Origin: Corynebacterium incognita
Lineage (GTDB): Bacteria > Actinomycetota > Actinomycetes > Mycobacteriales > Mycobacteriaceae
Reading direction: 5' to 3'
DNA length: 64,000 nucleotides
Assembly: GCF_014217255.1 (NCBI RefSeq)
Contig: NZ_CP059404.1
Coordinates: forward strand, 1,736,001 to 1,800,000
The position numbers were made by a program, and so were the translations under genes. Numbering within the stretch: the first letter of the stretch is position 1; every line of letters starts with the position of its first letter. This document shows positions 62,547-64,000 of this stretch, in pieces. Under the pieces are notes generated by a model. The model did not search any database. It was not told the origin of the DNA and saw nothing but the letters and a program-made list of their open reading frames with translations.

Positions 62547-62888
62547 ATGAGCACTGAGCGTAATGCCCAGCGAGACTCCCAACCCAGCCCGCACGACCAC
62601 GATCACAAGGGGAGTCAGCATTCCGGATCTGGCTGCTGCGGGTGTAGTGAGCAGGAAGTGCAGTCGCTGCTGTGCCAGCTCATGGATTATGAGTTGACAG
62701 CGCAGCAGGAGGAAGAAATCCGCAAGCGCCTGTGCGAATGCCATGATTGCAACGATCGCCTGGCCTCGGAGGAGCTCATCCGTTCCCTGGTGCGCAAGTG
62801 CGATTCGTCCACTGCTGCGCCCGAGCACCTGCGCGAGCGCATCACGGTGCAGTTGCGCTACTCGGAGACCCGCGTCTGGCGGGAGTAG
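62547..62888 (+). CDS. rshA: anti-sigma factor RshA with altered ZAS motif
   Basis: 113 residues. N-terminal His/Ser-rich stretch, a Cys cluster (GCCGC, residues 30–33), and the zinc-type segment RLCECHDC (61–68). The usual H-x3-C-x2-C reads R61-x3-C65-x2-C68; Cys63 or His66 may take over zinc binding. AAGGAGG lies 6 nt before ATG. It should bind SigH under reducing conditions and release it when oxidised. Confidence 0.88.
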   Translation: MSTERNAQRDSQPSPHDHDHKGSQHSGSGCCGCSEQEVQSLLCQLMDYELTAQQEEEIRKRLCECHDCNDRLASEELIRSLVRKCDSSTAAPEHLRERITVQLRYSETRVWRE

Positions 62889-62932
62889 GGCACAGGCGGC
62901 GTCCTTCTCGGCGGGGGAGTACAACGCAAAAG

Positions 62933-62968
62933 GCCTCGGGGCCTGGATGTTGATCCAGGCCCCGAGGC
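62933..62968. terminator. bidirectional terminator between rshA and bL37
   Basis: A perfect 16-bp stem, GCCTCGGGGCCTGGAT (62933–62948) with its complement (62953–62968), and a GTTG loop. TTTGTCATTT follows on the plus strand and CTTTTGCG on the minus strand. Confidence 0.92.
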
Positions 62969-62995
62969 TTTGTCATTTGCTAGGTGCTGCTGCGG

Positions 62996-63073
62996 TTAGC
63001 CGCCGTTAGGGCGCTTACCGTGGTTAGCACCCTTCTTGCGGCGATCCTTGCGCTTACGACCACGCTTGCTCAT
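62996..63073 (-). CDS. ribosomal protein bL37 (AURKAIP1/COX24-domain micro-protein)
   Basis: 25 residues: MSKRGRKRKDRRKKGANHGK then RPNGG. This is the tiny Lys/Arg-rich 50S protein bL37 of mycobacterial and related ribosomes; the NHGKRPN ending is diagnostic. ATG 63073 has AAGGAG 6 nt upstream. Easily missed because of its size. It lies between rshA (convergent) and whiB1 (same strand). Confidence 0.92.
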   Translation of the reverse strand: MSKRGRKRKDRRKKGANHGKRPNGG

Positions 63074-63163
63074 CGCGTTCTCCTTACAATAATGAGATTG
63101 CTAGGTTAATTGAACTCAACTAACTGTAGCTGGCCGGGGAGTAACTTTGGAAATCCGGGTGCC

Positions 63164-63430
63164 TTAGGCGGTCACGCGGGCACGGCCGCGGCCGCGGGTG
63201 CGGTTGAGCTTGCGCTTCCAGGCGCGGCGCTCTTCTTCGGACAGGCCGCCCCATACGCCGGCATCCTGGCCGGACTCGATGGCCCAGTTCAGGCACTGGG
63301 AGGCTACGGGGCAGCGGTTGCAGACCAGCTTGGCCTTAGCGATCTGGGTGAGAGCTGGGCCCGAGTTTCCGACTGGGAAGAACAGCTCTGGGTCTTCATC
63401 TCGGCAAATTGCTTCGTGGCGCCAATCCAT
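63164..63430 (-). CDS. whiB1: WhiB1-type (WhcE) iron–sulfur regulator
   Basis: 88 residues. Cluster cysteines C9, C37, C40 and C46, then GVWGG (58–62) and a basic tail (KRKLNRTRGRGRAR). WhiB1 binds the sigma factor region 4 in mycobacteria and responds to nitric oxide; the Corynebacterium gene next to sigH–rshA is called whcE. AGGAG lies 9 nt before ATG 63430. The first Cys is close to the start, which supports this start. Confidence 0.92.
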   Translation of the reverse strand: MDWRHEAICRDEDPELFFPVGNSGPALTQIAKAKLVCNRCPVASQCLNWAIESGQDAGVWGGLSEEERRAWKRKLNRTRGRGRARVTA

Positions 63431-64000
63431 GATTGATATCTCCTAACAAATTTTTGACAGTGAAAAACTACGGTGCAAATGGCACGAAAGAAAAAGTCAC
63501 GGGAGTGACAGGCTCCAACGAGCGACCGCACTAGGGGTTGAGTGTGGTGTTGCCACGGTCGGTCTGCGGGCGGCCCTGCTGGGATGGGGCCGTCTCGCCG
63601 CCTATGACTGCGTGGCGTGAACTCTAGGTTTTCCTAAAGTTTTGGGCTGGTTAACCAACCCGTTGTTTCTTGGTACTTGAGCATCATGACATGTTTAACT
63701 TCAGTCCGCTAGGGGTAGAGCGCAATTTGTGTGAAGGATCACAAAAGTTAACCGAATACTTTCCCTTCCCATAGTTGTTTCCTGGCGTCAGGGGATATGT
63801 CAGCAATCTGGCTACCTGCCTGTATGAGACGAACCTTAAGGGAGTATAGGTGGGGATGCGGTCAAATCGTCCGGAGAGAGTTAACCTAGAGTTTGCTTGA
63901 TGGCTACCGGGTAAGGGGTGCGTGGATATTGTTAATTTGCGCAAAGCGATGACAATGTGTTCGGTGTTAGCGAAATTGTGGCGTCACCCACCGATTTGTG
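63431..64000 (-). other. 570-bp region upstream of whiB1, to window end
   Basis: AT-richer sequence with no gene I can support. It holds the long whiB1 control region, including a palindrome GTCAC-GGGA-GTGAC (63496–63509). The part beyond 63650 has several TTAAC/GTTAA words, possible operators or the promoter of a gene beyond the window. Confidence 0.4.

Noticed and set aside
63684..63944. 86-codon minus-strand frame near the window end
   Set aside because: No ribosome site, no motif, and in an AT-rich region rich in promoter-like words.

Overview
The window is a GC-rich chromosomal segment of a Corynebacterium (order Mycobacteriales). The evidence is gene content and order: an accBC/accD/accE acyl-CoA carboxylase set next to birA; the block lcpA–wbbL–mannose-1-phosphate guanylyltransferase–whiB2–pmmA–manA; mtrAB–lpqB–comF–hpf–secA1; and rsgA–aroA–HMCES–sigH–rshA–bL37–whiB1. 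These follow the M. tuberculosis Rv3265–Rv3219 neighbourhood and its C. glutamicum counterparts. The species cannot be fixed from the sequence. No tRNA, rRNA, CRISPR array, prophage or intact insertion sequence was seen.

Layout. 1–5.2 kb: a propionate regulator divergent from prpDBC (2-methylcitrate cycle), then a small membrane protein. 5.4–10.7 kb: pyc converging on accBC across a perfect hairpin terminator. 10.9–16.9 kb: a variable pocket with a rhodanese-like protein lacking its catalytic Cys, an ATP-grasp-like protein, DUF3151, a bacterial PH-domain protein in an AT-rich patch, an orphan adenine methyltransferase, and maf. 16.9–22.1 kb: accE, dtsR2 and accD1, an 880-bp gap without a convincing gene, and birA. 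22.1–25.0 kb: a PH-domain membrane protein, purK, purE and a YdcF-like protein. 25.1–32.3 kb: a 5-oxoproline (pyroglutamate) cluster with an NRAMP-like transporter, a DUF1445 protein, a GntR regulator, a biotin carboxylase/BCCP protein, a fused PxpB–PxpC and PxpA. 32.5–39.1 kb: a 2-oxoacid decarboxylase, a TauE/SafE exporter, an HhH–DUF1801 fusion, a TIGR03089 protein, a phytoene synthase-like enzyme and lcpA. 39.4–47.6 kb: cell-wall sugar genes with whiB2. 47.7–57.1 kb: tmk, mtrAB–lpqB, comF, hpf, secA1. 57.1–64.0 kb: small conserved proteins, rsgA/aroA, and the HMCES–sigH–rshA stress unit with bL37 and whiB1.

How the genes work together. The first half is an island of biotin enzymes: three proteins with biotin-carboxylase and biotinyl domains (Pyc, AccBC and the pxp-linked protein), two carboxyltransferase beta subunits, an epsilon subunit, and the ligase BirA. 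The most notable unit is the pxp cluster. PxpB/PxpC are relatives of the carboxyltransferase part of urea carboxylase, and here they sit in one tight operon with a dedicated BC–BCCP subunit, which suggests a biotin-dependent variant of 5-oxoproline cleavage. Both outer promoters of the cluster carry the same FadR-type operator core (TTGTTGAACAA), which ties it to the GntR gene inside it.

Other points of interest are a probable ATT start for mtrB, repeated leaderless promoters with a -10 box 7–8 nt before the start codon, a tandem repeat inserted in BirA, and several conserved proteins with a key residue replaced (SseA, RshA, a HAD protein, a zincin-family protein).
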